Assembly (NCBI RefSeq): GCF_001039355.2
Contig: NW_019774970.1
Location: forward strand, 253,796-317,795
Length of the DNA: 64,000 nucleotides
Direction: 5' to 3'
Origin: Lingula anatina
Taxonomy: Eukaryota > Brachiopoda > Lingulata > Lingulida > Lingulidae
The position numbers and the translations under genes are program-made. Positions 52,101 through 62,513 of the stretch are shown here, one piece after another (position 1 is the first letter of the stretch; the number at the start of each line of letters is the position of its first letter). The notes under the pieces are model-generated. The model was not told the DNA's origin and searched no databases. It saw only the letters and a list, made by a program, of their open reading frames with translations.

Positions 52101-53130
52101 CCACCTCTGGTGTTACTGACAACGAGGTCAAGGACACAACCAGTCCAGCCGACGACTTTGCCAACGATTCCGGGGTGTGGGCAGACATGTCTCTTGAACA
52201 CATCGTGGAGGGAATGGAAGAGAAACCAACGGTACCAGCGCCCTCTGCAGTTCAGCCAATGGCAGTGGAAGAGGAACGGGTCCACGCCAATCCTAAACCA
52301 GAGGTTAACGCACAGCTTCTGGTCCTGAAAGATGACAAAACCATTGAGAACAGAGAGCACGCGCAGCCTGCTGAGGACACGTATAACCAAGAACAAAGTG
52401 CCTCTGGAACAACCTGTGAACAGAATCTAGAAAGCCCTAATAAGGATGCATGCAAGAACGGGAAAGGAGGACTGAACGTTTCAAGGTCCTATGCGGTTGC
52501 TCTAGCTCCAGAGAGCGAACCCGAGCCAGCTGCTGCATCTTACATGGATAAGAACAACAATGACACAGAAAGTTACGACAAAGAACGACTCATTGAGACG
52601 GGTTTAGAGGTAAATTTTACGTCTTGTTAGCTTGATCAGACTTGTGGGTGTGAGGGCCGGAATGTTTTATTTTGTCTATTTTTCTCCATCTAAAACTATA
52701 AATATTGCTTATCATTTTAATATTTTACTGAAACATTTACGATTCAATAGGTGCCCTATTTTTGTCTATGTTTCTTATCTTAGCTTACGATTGACTAAAA
52801 AAGCATCTTTAACGTTGATCTCTAGTTGTACCTGACATTTCAAGGTATAAATACTAAAATAATTTTTGATTAAAAAGATAACCTTTATTTTACTGAAAAT
52901 AGTTTCAGGGAAGTGAGGAGCTCACTTTGTGCAGTGCCCCTGATGTCAACATGGACGACGCTCGGAGAAAGTTGATAATCTCCGAGGCATTGAAGCGAAT
53001 TGATTCGTGGGACCTCCCGCCCCGTCAGGCTACCGAATCCAGTCACTGGGCCAACGTCTATTTTCGCAAAATCGGCCGTGCCGCCTGGATTGTGCTGAAA
53101 TACATTTTAGAACACCCAGAGCTTTTCTAA
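49195..53130 (+). CDS. Unrecognised membrane protein, tandem copy 1 (complete, seven exons)
   Basis: I do not recognise this family. Exons 49,195-49,277; 49,498-49,760; 50,095-50,274; 50,496-51,086; 51,478-51,651; 51,927-52,609; 52,909-53,130 all have GT-AG borders and compatible phases and join into 731 codons plus stop. Residues 5-23 are hydrophobic after MSILR (signal peptide or anchor). Residues 28-404 carry two N-glycosylation sequons (NIS, NAS), eight cysteines and helix-rich sequence. Residues 405-423 (LVVVAWVVCALVQGLVVYW) are a membrane segment followed by AKRK. A roughly 300-residue acidic tail follows, ending in a conserved WIVLKYILEHPELF. I infer a luminal or extracellular N-terminal part and a cytosolic tail. 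Poly(A) signal AATAAA lies at 53,301. Exons 3-7 are supported by near-identical copies downstream; exons 1-2 are present only here and are less sure. The ATG at 50,465 is intronic. Confidence 0.8.
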
Positions 53131-54083
53131 CTTTGTTTTGTTTTCTGTTTTCTTGTGAACACTTTGCTTTCTTGTTGCTCTGGGTGTATTCACCGAACAG
53201 CATTTAACTTCCTGGTGGACAATGGTTCATGGATATTTATACTTATTTTGTTTACTGAGCTTGTAAAGAAAAACTCACCAGACGCAACTTTGTTTATAAA
53301 AATAAAAAAATCATTACAATGGCAGACATTTAAAGGTAACAAATTTATTTATAGAAATAGCATCTAGAATTTATCAACTTATGTGTTTTAGGGTACGCAT
53401 AAATTTTGTAGAATGCTTAAGCAAATTTGAAGCAACATATTTTTAAAATTATCTAAAAATCCTTACCGAAATAGTAATGCTCAAGAATATATTGGCAATG
53501 TAAACTATTTGGTCTTTATAGTAAAACCAAGAAGAAATGCTCCTTGTTTTGTGTTTGATATAATATTGCATTCCGTTGTGGACTTCAGTTCCAGAGTACT
53601 GTTTAAAAAAATTCTGTGAATCGGATTCGTCCGAGTGTCACTGTCCATTTGTGTAGACTTCTTTAAACCTAATATATCGTGAAACTATTACATCACATCA
53701 CGGTTAACTATTCCTTCTTCCTGTACAACATACAACAAAGCGCGATCGATCGCTGACTGTTCAAAGACGAGCAAAGTCGCGGAAGTCGTTGCTCAGTCGC
53801 ACTGCGTCAAGGCAACTGGTTGGGAAAACCTGCGATTTCACCGTTAAATTTCTCCACAATTCCTAACTAAATTTCTGTAGTTTATACGATATTGCTATAA
53901 GTCCTGCTAAACTATTAAAAACCTGTAAAACAGGCAAAATATCACTTCAAGGAATCCCCAAAACGCTACATTATTGATTCCGTCCCAGTGATTACGTCCA
54001 GTTACGTAACATTATGTAAAGTTTTTCTATTAAAGGCATTACGGGGATACTTCCAAAATAAAGGCAAATACGTGCAATGTGCC

Positions 54084-54254
54084 TTATTTTTACCATTCGT
54101 GAAGCCAAACAAGTCCATGACACATATTTTACAGCTTCCCTTCCAAACTTGTACTTATAGATTTTAATCGTGATCTTACTGGCCTCAGAGCCTGGTCAAT
54201 AATTTAAAATTCATTTTAGATAAGAACGAAAGGGTTCTTGCTTTACAAAGAGTT
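54084..54254. repeat. Start of tandem unit 2 (upstream region)
   Basis: This stretch matches 47,524-47,697, the upstream part of unit 1, up to GCTTTACAAAGAGTT. There the transposon left end begins. The promoter, exons 1-2 and most of intron 2 of this unit are missing from the assembly. Confidence 0.8.
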
Positions 54255-54329
54255 CAGGGCCGTAGCCTGAGCAAAATGCCAGAGGGGGCAGTAAGCGGAC
54301 ACGAGGGGGCGAAGCCTCCGAGGGGGGAG
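54255..54329. mobile_element. hAT-like transposon, left end (copy in unit 2)
   Basis: It starts CAGGGCCGTAGCCTGAGC directly after GAGTT (54,250-54,254) and continues into G-rich sequence up to an N at 54,330. It is nearly identical to 57,966-58,042, and its first 14 bases match the inverted right end at 48,285-48,298. Sequence after the N jumps straight to intron 2 of the unknown gene. Confidence 0.85.
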
Positions 54330-54530
54330 NATGTATCACACAGTATGCCCAAAAAATCAGATCCGAAATTTAACACTTTTGGATACATATTTTAAACAAT
54401 TATAATGATTAACTTCAAATACGTGATTGAAATGTGTTTTAGTGCATACATTAGCGACAATTGAACGCAGATTTTATTTACAAGTTGCCTATCACCTTAT
54501 AAATAAAATACGTCATATGTTCCTTTTCAG

Positions 54531-55160
54531 ACCGAGTGTGGAATGCCTCATACTTGAAGGCTGTACCTTTCTCGGTCTATGGCCGTTCCCTTCAAATCGT
54601 CAACGACATTAAAGACAAGAGCCAAAATCACTTTGGTATTTGGATTCACAACTTTTATGGACTCCTCATTGACTGCTGCGACAAAGTTCGGGCGACATCA
54701 GCAGGAATAGGTAAGATCCGGTTGTGACACTAATACGATCGTAACTCTACTCCGTCGTGTTTCAAAGTGGTTGATTATGTTTTTTCTTTAAAATTTAGAA
54801 AATTTGTGTGTGTTATAAGATTTTCAGCCATTGACTATTTGAATTAGCAAATTACAGCATGTCAGTGTCGATCTAAGGCTTATTCAGTTTAATTCGGAAA
54901 ATGACATGGAATATATACTTTCTTGTTTTAGTAAATGCACTTGCAGAGGCTGCTGAAAACAGCAAGAACTCTGCAGAAGAAGTCTTCAGGTCATTCAAGG
55001 ACAGTATTGTAGAACACATTGATAATGGCATCGCTCGAGTGCGCCTCTACTTCGTTCCTGAGTCTCCCGTAGAACGAAAGTGTAAGGGACATTCCAACTG
55101 GTATGCAAAGAGCGCGTGCACACTTTTGTTCCAAGCTGCCGAATACCCTCCACAGCTTGT
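54531..55160 (+). CDS. Unrecognised membrane protein, tandem copy 2 (partial: exon 3 and part of exon 4)
   Basis: Exon 3 (54,531-54,710, 180 nt) and the first 229 nt of exon 4 (54,932-55,160) match copy 1 with the same splice sites. The frame is open and carries copy-specific replacements, for example AEAAENSKNS for ADAVEDSKNS and EEVFRSFKDSIVEHIDNG. The exon stops at an N at 55,161 after PPQL, followed by unrelated AT-rich sequence. Exons 1-2 are missing because of the N at 54,330. The break coincides with N, so it more likely reflects an assembly join than a true pseudogene. It is the most divergent of the three copies. Confidence 0.75.
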
Positions 55161-55589
55161 NGTTAAGTTTCACACATTTATTGAATTGTCTTGTAAATTT
55201 CATTCATAGGTAATTTTCCCTAAGTAAACTCTACAGCATTAGTTATTTAACTATGTAGGAATAAAACAAATATAAAAATATAAATAAAAACTGAGTAAAG
55301 TAGTTTTAAGAAATTGGTCTGTATTTGTATTATTTAAATTTTCTCTTGTTTTGAAAATTCTGAAAGAAAAGGTTGCCACGTTGTTTTATAAATCACTTTT
55401 AGTGGCCGTATCAGTAGCTAATTAACTAACTGACTAAAGGTTACTGGTCGCCGTAGACGCTTATCGCCAGTCGCCTCTCCCTCCGTCCACTCCTGATTCC
55501 CTCCGCAAAAACGTTTCTGGCTTCTTTTTGAAAAATTCAATGAAATGAAAATGTAGGCTATACTTCAAACAACAAAGGAAAGGAAGAAC

Positions 55590-55650
55590 CCAGAAGCCCC
55601 CTCCCCCCTCCTCACCCTCATCCCCCAGCCCCCCTCCCCCCTCCCCAATA
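55590..55650. repeat. C-rich tract (G-rich on the minus strand)
   Basis: Runs of five to seven C residues are separated by T/CT/CA spacers. On the minus strand this gives several G5-G7 runs, which could form G-quadruplexes. It has no coding signal. Confidence 0.7.
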
Positions 55651-56740
55651 CAATCAAACGATTCTAGCAAATAAATGTAAGAAAAACGCCTTCTGTTTTC
55701 TGTAGCCAGAATTGTTTACAATAATTATTATTATTATTACATAAAATTAAACTTAGTCCACCCTACAACAAGGCAAGACAGGCGTCCGCCGTGAAAGCTG
55801 CCAGTGCCCCGTATAGACCGAACGGCGGGCTGTGCGTCGTAAACAACGATCGACGGTCGTCTTGGTCTCTCAACACGGCGAGGAGAGAGCGTAACACCAT
55901 GCCCGGCTTCCACAGTAGAGGCTACTTGGTTGCGGTAGACGTTCATCTCCGGTCACCTCTACCTCTGGTTTCTCAGAATCGTTCTTGAGAAACGACAATA
56001 CTGTCTGGTTTTTAGGTTCGTTTTTCAAAACCGACACTATTTTCTGGTTGTATGTTAGTTCCGGAAAAAAGGACACTAGTTTCTGGTTGCCAAGCCCGTT
56101 TTTTCACACTGCCTCTTTTGTAACCGACTACTTGCGCACCCTGTAGGCAGTAAGTAGGGCGGGAAGATCATTGGTAGGCATAGTCTTTTCTGTATTCTGT
56201 ATTCTTCCGAAAAACTAGTACTGTTTTGCATTCAGCGAAAGTTCCCACTGAGTTGGATCAATCAAGAAGCATAGTTTCGTTGGGAATGAGCCCTCAGAGC
56301 CATAAGTTGGACATACTGTATTTCTTAACGTGCTTTTTGAATAAAAAAGTGAATAGCTTGAGTGCTCAATATCTGGTACATTGATGTTTCAATGACTGGA
56401 CTGCTGTTACATTGCCACGGATGTTTAAGAATAAAAATGTAAAATACTGCTTCAATTTTTACGAAGACGTTGTCGGCTTGTGGTGGTCAGTCTACGAAAT
56501 AAACCTTTAAAACATGTATAAAAGCTTTGATAGATTCTCCTTAATAACTTTCGTAAAATGCCGTGTGGCATTGTTTACTCCAATTAATGGTTAAAACAAC
56601 TTCATACTGGTTTCTTTCGCTTTGCATGCAAACTTTTCATGATCAGCACCAACAATAATGGACAAACTATACCTTCCGATAATGGGCCCTGAATGATCTT
56701 AAAACCGTTATGACTACCGGATGGAAGTCTAGAGAAGCGT

Positions 56741-56903
56741 GGAAGGAATGGTGATCCTAGGAATGGAAGTCCAGGGTCCCATATGATAAGCACAGGTTAG
56801 GGTTAGTCGGACTGTTGGGGTTAGTATATGGGACGAATGTTACCTGTACAAAGTAATTGGGAACTGACTACATATTACAGCGGACCGCCGTTCCTGTCAC
56901 ACC
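56741..56903. mobile_element. Small terminal-inverted-repeat element (MITE-like), copy B
   Basis: This matches the element at 16,573-16,750 in the same orientation through GGAATGGT-ATCCTAGGAATGG, GGGTCCCATATGAT, AGGGTTAGTCG and TTCCTGTCACACC. The left terminal repeat is degraded, so this is the more decayed copy. Confidence 0.7.
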
Positions 56904-57018
56904 ATCCCTGGTAATTTTGTCAACGGCCGCGGTTTATAAACGTATAAGCAATCAAGTTTTAAAATGAATAAAAAAACAGTATTTTACCTTGAAGGCGAAG
57001 GTTGGAACCGTGCCATAG

Positions 57019-57210
57019 TGGACCTCGACCCCTCGGAATATGAAGGCACGTGACCTGACCGGATGCGACATCTACACGAGCTGTGAGCCCTGTGCCATGT
57101 GTGCCGGCTTGATTGCTATCACAGGGTTTGTAAAGAATTAATCCCAATAATAATGATAATAATAAAAATGATAATAATAGCAGTGGTTATCATAAAAATT
57201 ATTGCAATGG

Positions 57211-57259
<49 letters not shown>

Positions 57260-57754
57260 GTTGAAACTCTCAAAGTCAATAATGCGCTATAGACTCTCCA
57301 CCAATATCCAAGTACCCATGTACATCTCTGATGATATTTCTATTAATCCAAAAATTTCAAGCTCTTCACTCGTATGGTCTAGGAGGAAAGACTAGCTGTG
57401 ACTAACGCATGGACGTGCAGGGTAACGTGATCGTATATTGTGCAAAGTCTTTGAAAAATAATTGCCACTGTTATCGATATTTAGTAAGTGTCATCGTAAT
57501 TTTGCCTTCACTATTTCCATGATTAGCTTTCGCTATTTCTTTTCTTTTTCAGAATTGAGCGTATATTTTACGGTACCACTCTGGAAGCTATAAAGCCTCA
57601 CTTCACCTTGGACTACGCGGCTTCATATCGGGATTTTCATCTACCAGTACACCAGCGACATCTACCGGCAAAACAACTCCTGGCTGAGGATGCATACAAG
57701 GCTGTCAACGATGCTTTCCCTATCAGGCACGATAACCTGGCGGCAGATGTTTAA
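57019..57754 (+). CDS. Zinc-dependent nucleoside deaminase, last two exons (fragment)
   Basis: Two segments join in frame: 57,019-57,125 (donor GTTTGT) and 57,553-57,754 (acceptor TTTCTTTTTCAG, stop TAA). The first encodes RNMKARDLTGCDIYTS then CEPCAMCAGLIAIT; the P-C-x-x-C pair (CEPCAMC) is the zinc-binding motif of the cytidine/guanine/tRNA-adenosine deaminase fold. The second begins IERIFYGTTLEAI, the usual next strand, and ends HDNLAADV. Enzymes of this type remove an amino group from a base or nucleotide using zinc and a catalytic glutamate in an H-A-E motif. The H-A-E part is not present: the frame is closed by TAG at 57,016, which may be an AG acceptor (weak) or a sign of truncation. 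The substrate cannot be told. It could be the tail of a gene whose 5' exons were lost at the assembly join. Confidence 0.65.
57212..57258. repeat. (ATT)n microsatellite
   Basis: About 15 ATT units lie in the intron between the two deaminase exons. The poly-tyrosine reading frame across it is an artefact of the repeat. Confidence 0.95.
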
Positions 57755-57965
57755 TACTTATAAATAAGTGAAAGTTATCTAATTGAAAGGCGTTATATAA
57801 TATAAAGTGACTCACAGCTTAAGATGCATATGAACTCAATTTTTGCCACAAAAGTCTACCAAATGCCAGCATGTACTTTCAAATAATATAACTAAGAGAA
57901 TTACCAAAAGACATCGTTAAATAACCGAAAAATGATATTTAAACATACCTTTCTGCTAGCTTTCT

Positions 57966-58042
57966 CAGGGCCGTAGCCTGAGCAAAATGCCAGAGGGGGC
58001 AGTAAGCGGACACGAGGGAGCGAAGCCCCCGAGGGGGGAGAG
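57966..58042. mobile_element. hAT-like transposon, left end (third site)
   Basis: It starts CAGGGCCGTAGCCTGAGC after the flank GCTAGCTTTCT and is nearly identical to 54,255-54,329. The flank differs from that of the other left end, so this is a separate insertion. It ends at an N (58,043), after which intron 2 of the third gene copy begins. Confidence 0.85.
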
Positions 58043-58139
58043 NCGTTTTAGTGCATACATTAGCGACAATTGAAGGCAGATTTTATTTACAAGTTGCCAA
58101 TCACCTTATAAATAAAATACGTCACATGTTCCTTTTCAG

Positions 58140-61100
58140 ACCGAGTGTGGAATGCCTCATACTTGAAGGCTGTACCTTTCTCGGTCTATGGCCGTGCCCT
58201 TCAAATCGTCAACGACGTTAAAGACAAGAGCCAAAATCACTTTGGTATTTGGACACACAAATTTTATGGACTGCTCATGGACTGCTGTTACAAAGTTCGG
58301 GCGACATCAGCAGGAATAGGTAAGATCCAGTTGTGACACTAATACGATCGTAACTCTACTCCGTCGTGTTTCAGAGTGGATGATTATGTTTTTTCTTTAA
58401 ATTTTGGAAAAAAATATGTGTGTTATAAGATTTTCAGACATTGTCTATTTGAATTAGCAAATTAGAGCATGTCAGTGTCGATCTAAGGCTTATTCAGTTT
58501 AATTCGGAAAATGTCATGGAATATATACTTTCTTGTTTTAGTAAATGCCCTTGCAGATGCTGTTGAAGACAGCAAGAACTCTGCAGAAGAAGTCTTCGGG
58601 TTATTCAAGGACATGATTGTAGAACACATTGATAATGGCATCGCTCGAGTGCGCCTCTACTTCGTTCCTGAGTCTCCCGTAGAACGAAAGTGTAAGGGAC
58701 ATTCCAACTGGTACGCAAAGAGCGCGTGCACACTTTTGTTCCAAGCTGCTGAATACCCTCCACAGCTTGTCTCCACTCTGGCGGAAGGATACGACAGATT
58801 TTTCGAAGTGGCCACAAGGTTCTTCGTACGTGAGACGTACAAAGATAAGGTCTGCAAAGGCTACGACACCGTGCCGTTCCTTCGGAAGGTCTGCGAGACA
58901 GGATTTGATGTGGCGTCAATGGCGAATGATGTCCTTGAAAATGTCCAAGAGTTCCTCGGCAAATGTATTGCACAGCCAACTTTAGACTTTGCCCAGAAAG
59001 TAATCACATCTATAACAGACGGTGCATGGAAAGCTGCCGAGGGGTTTTCAAGAGCCTGCCACAATGGGATGCACCTGGGAAATAGAATTACAACTTACCT
59101 GTATCAAAGCTTGGACATCGAAGCGGCTAAAGGTGGGCAAAATGTAAACTTGTCTTTTGTTTTCACTGAGTTAGCAGTAAGAACAGTTGATAGCAGCAAT
59201 TGGCAATTCAGGTTAAAGTTATTATCCAGTAAAACTCACGTCATGAGAAATGTTTTATGATTTTGGTCATTTGGATACTTTCATTTCTATATTGTTTTCT
59301 GTCCTTCTCGGACATAGAAGGAAATTGAAACACAATTTTGTTATCAAAGTAACAATAATACTTTCCTCAAACAACAGCTAAACTCGGCAGCTATTTTCAC
59401 TTCAATATTTCAGTGTTTTTTTTAACTATTACCATACTTTTGAAAACATAACACAGCTTATGACATTCGGTGCTGGATTGTCCTGTTCTGTTTTCCAGCT
59501 CTTCTGTATTCTGTGTTAAAGAAGGCTGCGTACAAAGCCCATGACGTCTACGTACGTCTTCCCCGCTTCAATGGTGATCCCATACATGATGGGCTGGTGG
59601 TTGTAGCCTGGGTGGTGTGTGCCCTAGCCCAGGGGTTGGTGGTCTACTGGGCCAAGAGGAAGATCAGTCTAGGTAAAATATCTTGCCTACTTACAAGTAT
59701 GTATTATGATAAATATTTCCAGGCCTTACCATTGCCTCTGTCTCATTAATCAACAAAGGAAATGGAAATTTTATTTTGTTTCGTTTATTATTTACACAAG
59801 AGTGAAAAATTTACACAAGAGTTAAAAATACTTAAATCTTTTAATCGAATCATGAAAGTAACCTTATATTTGTCCTTTTTACTGCATTAATTTCATCTTA
59901 TTTTATCTTATTTTATTTTTATCTTTGTAGATAATAACATAAGAAGGGCCCGTCAAATGCGACTTCGTTTCTCCCATCCCATATCATCAGAAGATTACTA
60001 TGACAGGATTGCGAGACTAATTAGAGAGGAGGATGGAAAAGATGATACAGAATGCGAGGACGCCGAACACGTTGATGAGACCGAGAGCTTTCAACATGTA
60101 GAATCCACCTCTGGTGTTACTGACAACGAGGTCAAGAACACAACCAGTCCAGCCGACGACTTTGCCAACGATTCCGGGGTGTGGGCAGACATGTCTCTTG
60201 AACACATCGTGAAGGGAGTGGAAGAGAAACCAACGGTACCAGCGCCCTCTGCAGTTCAGCCAATGGCAGTGGAAGAGGAACGGGTCCACGCCAATCCTAA
60301 ACCAGAGGTTAACGCACAGCTTCTGGTCCTGAAAGATGACACAACCATTGAGAACAGAGAGCACGCGCAGCCTGCTGAGGACACGTATAACCAAGAACAA
60401 AGTACCTCTGGAACAACCTGTGAACAGAAGCTAGAAAGCCCTAATAAGGATGCATGCAAGGACGGGAAAGGAGGACTGAACGTTTCAAGGTCCGATGCGG
60501 TTGCTCTAGCTCCAGAGAGCGAACCCGAGCCAGCTGCTGCATCTTACATGGATAAGAACAACAATGACACAGAAAGTTACGACAAAGAACAACTCATTGA
60601 GACGGGTTTAGAGGTAAATTTTACGTCTTGTTAGCTTGATCAGACTTGTGAGTGTGAGGGCCGGAATGTTTTATTTTGTCTATTTTTTTTCCATCTAAAA
60701 CTATAAATATTGCTTATCATGTTAATATTTAATGAAACATTTACGATTCAATAGGTGTCTTATTTTTGTCTACGATTCTTATCTTAACTTACGATTGACC
60801 AAAAAAGGCATCTTTATCGTTGATCTCTAGTTGTACCTGACATTATAAGGTATAAATACTTAAATAATTTTTGAAAACAGACCCTTTATTTTACTGAAAA
60901 TAGTTTCAGGGAAGTGAGGAGCTCACTTTGTGCAGTGTCCCTGATGTCAACATGGACGACGCTCGCAGAAAGTTGATAATCTCCGAGGCATTGAAGCGAA
61001 TTGATTCGTGGGACCTCCCGCCCCGTCAGGCTACCGAGTCCAGCGAAACCAGTCATTGGGCCAACGTCTGTTTTCGCAAAATCGGCCGTGGCGCCTGGAT

Positions 61101-61140
61101 TGTGCTGAAATACATTTTAGAACACCCAGAGCTTTTCTAA
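58140..61140 (+). CDS. Unrecognised membrane protein, tandem copy 3 (exons 3-7)
   Basis: Exons 58,140-58,319; 58,542-59,132; 59,499-59,672; 59,931-60,613; 60,910-61,140 have the same lengths and phases as exons 3-7 of copy 1, except the last, which is 9 nt longer (ATESSETSHW against ATESSHW). The frame is intact throughout, and the membrane segment reads LVVVAWVVCALAQGLVVYW. Exons 1-2 are missing, almost certainly because of the N at 58,043. I do not recognise the family. Against copy 1, exon 4 has about eight amino-acid changes and six silent changes, whereas exon 6 (the acidic tail) has twelve amino-acid changes and one silent change. In the zinc-free, cysteine-bearing part, DCCDK becomes DCCYK. 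AATAAA lies at 61,314. Intact frames and conserved splice sites argue that this copy is functional. Confidence 0.8.
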
Positions 61141-61995
61141 CTTTGTTTTGTTTTTTGTTTTCTTGTGAGCATTTTGCTTTATTGTCGCTCTGGGTGTATT
61201 CACCGAACAGCATTTAACTTCCTGGTGGACGATGGTTCATGGATACTTATACTTATTTTGTTTACTGAGCTTGTAAAGAAAAACTCACCAGACGCAACTT
61301 TGTTTATAAAAAGAATAAAATCATTACAATGGCAGTCATTTAAAGGCAACAACTTTATTTTATAGAAATAGCATCTAGAATTTATCAACTTATGTGTTGT
61401 AGGCTACGCATAAATTTTGTAGAATGCTAAAGCAAATTTGAAGCAACAGATTTTTAAAACTATCTAAAAATCCTTACCGAAATACTTATGCTCAAGAAAA
61501 TATTGGCAATGTTAACTATTTGGTCTTTATAGTAAAACCAAGAAGAAATGCTCCTTGTTTTGTGTTTGATATAATATTGCATTTCGTTGTGGACTTCAGT
61601 TCCAGAGCACTGTTTAAAACAATTCTGTGAATCGGATTCGTCCGAGTGTCCCTGTCCATTTGTGCAGACTTCTTTAAACCCAATATATCGTGAAACTATT
61701 ACATCATATCACGGTTAACTATTCCTTCTTCCTGTACAACATACAACAAAGCGCGATCTATCGCTGACTGTTCAAAGACGAGCAAAGTCGCGGAAGTCGT
61801 TGCTCAGTAGCACTGCTTCAAGGCAACTGGCTGGGAAAACCTGCGAAAACTTGGGAAATCCCCAAAACGGTACATTATTGATTCCGTCCCAGTGATTACG
61901 TCCAGCTGATCTAGTTTTTCTATCAAAGGCATTACGGGGATACTTCCAAAATTAATGCAAATACGTGCCTAATGCCCCTGTCTCTCCCCCCTCCA

Positions 61996-61998
61996 ACA

Positions 61999-62030
<32 letters not shown>
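61996..62030. repeat. (CA)n microsatellite
   Basis: A run of about 17 CA units at the point where similarity between the tandem units ends. Confidence 0.95.
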
Positions 62031-62035
<5 letters not shown>

Positions 62036-62435
62036 CAGTCCCATAAAGACTCATCAAACCCCGCATCTGATATTTCATAATATTGAGACCAGCCTTTCTT
62101 GTAAAAAGCGCCATCTATAATCACATCCCGTAGGTTGTGTCCACAAATTACAATGTGTGTGCACCGGTGCAGTACGTAAACTACAATCTGTTATCATGCA
62201 AGGGCAAATTAAGGTGTGGTTTAAATATTAATATTTTGAGTATTGTAAGTAATTACTATCAGATATTCTGTTTCTAATAAGAGTATGCAATGCTGCTTCA
62301 AATAAGGTGCATATATCATCTTGACTACTAGCTGTGATTTCTCCCAGTTTCCAATTCTGCATGAATAGTAGCACTGCCCGATAGTTGAATTACGTGTTCC
62401 ATATGCACTAAAGACACGCCAGAACAGTGAATATT

Positions 62436-62438
<3 letters not shown>

Positions 62439-62510
<72 letters not shown>
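62439..62510. repeat. (AT)n microsatellite
   Basis: About 36 uninterrupted AT units. It lies 350 bases before the FG-GAP gene start codon and gives an artefactual Ile-Tyr reading frame. Confidence 0.97.

Positions 62511-62513
<3 letters not shown>

Larger units (their letters stand above)
47524..54083 (+). repeat. Tandem duplication unit 1 (about 6.6 kb)
   Basis: Sequence from TTATTTTTACCATTCGTGAA at 47,524 recurs at 54,084, after the end of the first gene copy. This places a head-to-tail unit boundary at about 54,083/54,084. Homology with the third copy continues to about 61,970 (compare GGCATTACGGGGATACTTCC at both ends). The unit contains a promoter region, seven exons and all introns of the unknown gene. 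Confidence 0.8.
55162..57018. other. Segment between assembly joins, no supported exon
   Basis: This sequence has no match to the tandem units. It contains a C-rich tract (55,590-55,650, CCCCTCCCCC-type), a GC-richer patch at 55.76-55.95 kb without recognisable coding sequence, and the second copy of the 16.6-kb inverted-repeat element at 56,741-56,903. Its placement between the tandem copies depends on the N joins at 55,161 and 58,043. Confidence 0.55.

Noticed and set aside
52013-52396. 127-codon open frame on the minus strand (and its twin at 60,017-60,400)
   Set aside because: Antisense shadow of exon 6. It appears twice only because the exon is duplicated.
55791-55988. GC-richer open frame of 65 codons between assembly joins
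   Set aside because: No domain, no splice signals that link it to the deaminase exons, and no similarity to other genes in the window.
57099-57395. 98-codon frame with a long tyrosine run
   Set aside because: It is produced by the ATT microsatellite inside the deaminase intron.
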